The position numbers and the translations under genes were made by a program. A DNA stretch of 42,299 nt from a virus, in IMG/VR virus record IMGVR_UViG_3300031952_000041, positions 1 through 42,299 of that record, one strand, 5' to 3'. Positions 40,989 to 42,299 of the stretch are shown piece after piece. Each line of letters opens with the position of its first letter. The stretch's first letter is position 1. The notes below the pieces were generated by a model. That model was not told where the DNA came from. It worked only from the letters and a program-made list of their open reading frames with translations, and made no database searches.

Positions 40989-41017
40989 ATTATATCATAC
41001 AAACATGATTTTGTCAA
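40989..41017 (-). promoter_or_regulatory. promoter of the leftward replication operon
   Basis: Minus strand: TTGACA (41017-41012), a 17-bp spacer ending ATGA, and TATAAT (40994-40989). Transcription is expected near 40982, about three bases before the SNF2 gene's ATG (40979), so the mRNA looks nearly leaderless. A set of AACTTTAAAGTT-like palindromes lies directly upstream. Confidence 0.88.
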
Positions 41018-41035
41018 GCAAAAAGTTAAATCTTT

Positions 41036-41105
41036 AACTTTAAAATTATAGTAAAGTTTTTTTAACTTTAAAGTTAAAGTTATGGTTAGAATAAATTTTA
41101 AAGTT
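41036..41105. promoter_or_regulatory. three palindromic operators upstream of the replication promoter
   Basis: AACTTTAAAATT (41036-41047), the perfect TTTAACTTTAAAGTTAAA (41061-41078) and AATTTTAAAGTT (41094-41105), spaced about 28 and 30 bp. Their centres are near -59, -88 and -117 from the predicted start at 40982. The first sits at the same distance as the first operator of the left promoter (near -58). Confidence 0.65.
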
Positions 41106-41117
41106 AAAAATGAATAT

Positions 41118-41151
41118 AAAAAAATGGCATGATTTTTTGTAATCATGCCAT
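41118..41151 (-). terminator. terminator after the 41177-42023 gene pair
   Basis: ATGGCATGAT (41124-41133) pairs perfectly with ATCATGCCAT (41142-41151) across an 8-nt loop. On the minus strand the stem is followed by a T run (complement of 41118-41124); on the plus strand by TTCTTTTTT. It separates the upstream pair from the replication operon promoter and can stop transcription from both sides. Confidence 0.8.
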
Positions 41152-41176
41152 TCTTTTTTGTTTGTTTTGTGATTGA

Positions 41177-41449
41177 TTAATCTTCGTCTTTGTCTTTTCC
41201 GAGATTAGTCATATCTCGAAAACAAAGATTAAGCTTCCTTCCATCATCAAGCTTGATGGTTTTAGAAATCCTTTCCCCACCATGAAGAGCAATCGCAGAA
41301 AATGTTTTTTCAATGTCTAAACTTTCAAACAATGGTTTGAAAATGTTGTTTGTCATTTCCTTTCCCTGCTCCTTCGCTTGCTTTACCTTCTGTTGAAGCT
41401 TCTTATAAAGTTCCAATTCCTCTTGGCTGATTGTGTTTTCAGTAACCAT
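41177..41449 (-). CDS. hypothetical protein, 90 aa, higher G+C
   Basis: Not recognised. Residues 1-35 form a charged helix (ISQEELELYKKLQQKVKQAK); residues about 45-85 look folded (FSAIALHGGERISKTIKLDD, GRKLNLCFRDMTNLG). AAAGGGGAAC precedes the ATG. Base composition is visibly richer in G+C than the other leftward genes. It is the second gene after the 42049-42076 promoter and ends 26 bases before a terminator. Confidence 0.65.
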   Translation of the reverse strand: MVTENTISQEELELYKKLQQKVKQAKEQGKEMTNNIFKPLFESLDIEKTFSAIALHGGERISKTIKLDDGRKLNLCFRDMTNLGKDKDED

Positions 41450-41498
41450 TTTTCTGTTCCCCTTTCGTTTTGTTAGTTGTTAATGTTTTAAATTTGAA

Positions 41499-42023
41499 TT
41501 AATCAAATTCTCTATTGCCGATTTTTTGTTCCTGCCTTACTGTTTCTCCTATTTGTTCTTCTATCTCCTTTCCTGTTTGTTCATAATCTAAAATGTTCTC
41601 TTCTTCTTCAATTTCTTTTTCTTCAATCTCTTTTGGTTTGTGAGAGATAAGATTGTCAAAATTAAAATTCAAAAATGTTTCTGCTTCCTCTGAATGTTTC
41701 AGTAACCATGTTTGTCTTTCTTTTTCGTCCATTGATCGTAGCTTTTTGATGATGTAATAAATGTTGTGTTTGACAATAATTGATGGTTTTGCTTTTAACC
41801 CAAGAATGGTTTGTAATTTTTCAGATTCAAACAAAAGCAACTTAATCTCTTTTTCATTTTTATTGTAGTTTTTTTGAATCTGATTAAGTTTTGTTTCGAT
41901 GATTTTTGAAATTTGTTTTTTCTTGTGAATAGAAAAACAAAGTTCTTTGTGTCGTTCAATGATCAAGAGAAATTTTTCTTTCTCTTCATCATCTATTAAA
42001 TATTCAACACCTTCGATTAGCAT
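41499..42023 (-). CDS. hypothetical coiled-coil protein, 174 aa, higher G+C
   Basis: Not recognised. Long charged helices dominate (LLIIERHKELCFSIHKKKQI, KLNQIQKNYNKNEKEIKLLL, YIIKKLRSMDEKERQTWLLK), and the C-terminus is acidic (IEEKEIEEEENIL). AAGGTGG precedes the ATG at 42021-42023, about 25 bases after the predicted transcription start. First gene of a two-gene unit. Its lower A+T content and more varied codons differ from the rest of the window. Confidence 0.65.
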   Translation of the reverse strand: MLIEGVEYLIDDEEKEKFLLIIERHKELCFSIHKKKQISKIIETKLNQIQKNYNKNEKEIKLLLFESEKLQTILGLKAKPSIIVKHNIYYIIKKLRSMDEKERQTWLLKHSEEAETFLNFNFDNLISHKPKEIEEKEIEEEENILDYEQTGKEIEEQIGETVRQEQKIGNREFD

Positions 42024-42048
42024 CTTAAACCACCTTAACTATGGTAAC

Positions 42049-42076
42049 ATTATACCATGATTTTTTGGATTGTCAA
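42049..42076 (-). promoter_or_regulatory. promoter for the 41177-42023 gene pair
   Basis: Minus strand: TTGACA (42076-42071), a 16-bp spacer, TATAAT (42054-42049). The same consensus type as the other leftward promoters, but without AACTTTAAAGTT palindromes upstream, so it is probably regulated differently. Confidence 0.85.
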
Positions 42077-42089
42077 GAAAAAAGTGATA

Positions 42090-42110
42090 GCCATTAAAAA
42101 AAATCATGGC
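42090..42110 (-). terminator. weak hairpin after the right-edge gene
   Basis: GCCAT (42090-42094) pairs with ATGGC (42106-42110); on the minus strand the stem is followed, after six bases, by a T6 run. Short stem, so only a possible terminator between the right-edge gene and the next promoter. Confidence 0.3.
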
Positions 42111-42111
42111 C

Positions 42112-42299
42112 CTATTCATCCACTATATCATATTCAATAGAACCTTTTTCTATATCTACCCTTACAAAAGCGGGATAGATTACCCAGCCTTCCCCTAATT
42201 CGGTTTGTCTTTCCTTTTCTGCTTGTTCCTGCCTTAATTTTAGATTCCTCTTAGAGCTTCCCCTTAAAACAACCTTACCATTTTTGGCTACATAAACAG
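42112..42299 (-). CDS. hypothetical protein, 5' end outside window
   Basis: The C-terminal 61-62 residues of a leftward gene that enters from the right edge, ending at TAG 42112-42114. The visible part has a strand pair (VYVAKNGKVVLRGSS), a charged helix (LKLRQEQAEKERQTELGEGW) and a closing beta segment (VIYPAFVRVDIEKGSIEY). G+C is higher than in the replication genes. Not recognised; too short to classify. Confidence 0.6.
   Translation of the reverse strand, partial: VYVAKNGKVVLRGSSKRNLKLRQEQAEKERQTELGEGWVIYPAFVRVDIEKGSIEYDIVDE

Noticed and set aside
1-42299. Recoded genetic code (TGA or TAG read as amino acid)
   Set aside because: Trp is TGG, and genes such as the SpoVG homologue and the primase-helicase end at TGA in the expected places. 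The right-edge gene ends at TAG.
1-42299. Integrase, attachment site or lysogeny repressor
   Set aside because: No recombinase motif, Cro/CI-like gene or att-like repeat next to the tRNA was found. The tRNA-Leu 3' end is not duplicated in the window as far as I can see.

Overview
The window is a 42.3 kb piece of a tailed-phage genome. It carries an HK97-fold siphovirus structural module and is very A+T-rich (by eye about three quarters A+T, close to 100% in one 400-bp stretch). Both ends cut through genes, so the genome continues on either side. The likely host is a low-GC Gram-positive bacterium (Bacillota). The reasons are the AAGGAG-type ribosome sites, near-perfect TTGACA-17-TATAAT promoters, a phage-borne SpoVG homologue, and structural proteins of the XkdF, gp6 and TP901 type. 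The code is standard: TGG encodes Trp, and TAA, TAG and TGA all act as stops. I see no integrase, repressor or DNA polymerase, so lifestyle is undecided and a polymerase may lie outside the window.

Layout. (1) 1-4657, leftward: an early operon of small proteins. It includes a MazG-like pyrophosphohydrolase, dCMP deaminase, a possible second all-alpha NTP-PPase, SpoVG, a tRNA-Leu(UAA) and many unknown ORFs. (2) 4658-6095: a gene-poor control region with divergent promoters, palindromic operators, a G+C-richer island between homopolymer tracts, and direct repeats. (3) 6096-31270, rightward: the late module. In order it has a putative small terminase, a 10-bp-phased A/T repeat block, a large terminase split into separate ATPase and nuclease genes with four small genes between them, a portal-MuF fusion, XkdF-type protease, probable scaffold, major capsid, connector and completion proteins, two tail-tube paralogues, a tail assembly chaperone made by -1 frameshifting, tape measure, a giant Dit/receptor-binding-like protein, tail hub, amidase endolysin and putative holin. 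(4) 31278-31345: back-to-back terminators for the converging operons. (5) 31373-40979, leftward: replication and nucleotide metabolism. It holds an SNF2 helicase, an SSB-like protein, a primase fused to an MCM-like AAA+ helicase, a deoxyribosyltransferase-like protein, a DNA methyltransferase, a PD-(D/E)XK nuclease and an Nmad1-type NTP-PPase. (6) 41177-42299, leftward: three genes of visibly higher G+C.

How it works together. Two leftward promoters (4971-4999 and 40989-41017) share a TTAACTTTAAAGTTAA-type palindrome array whose nearest site is centred near -59. This suggests one factor coordinates the two early/replication operons, while the late rightward promoter (5950-5978) lacks the array. 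The replication genes duplicate DNA. The nucleotide enzymes reshape the dNTP pool and the methyltransferase modifies DNA. The late module packages DNA into an HK97-type head with a long flexible tail, and the amidase and holin lyse the cell.

The least ordinary features are the split terminase with its insertion, the primase-MCM fusion, the phased A/T repeat between the terminase genes, the shared operator array and the frameshift site.
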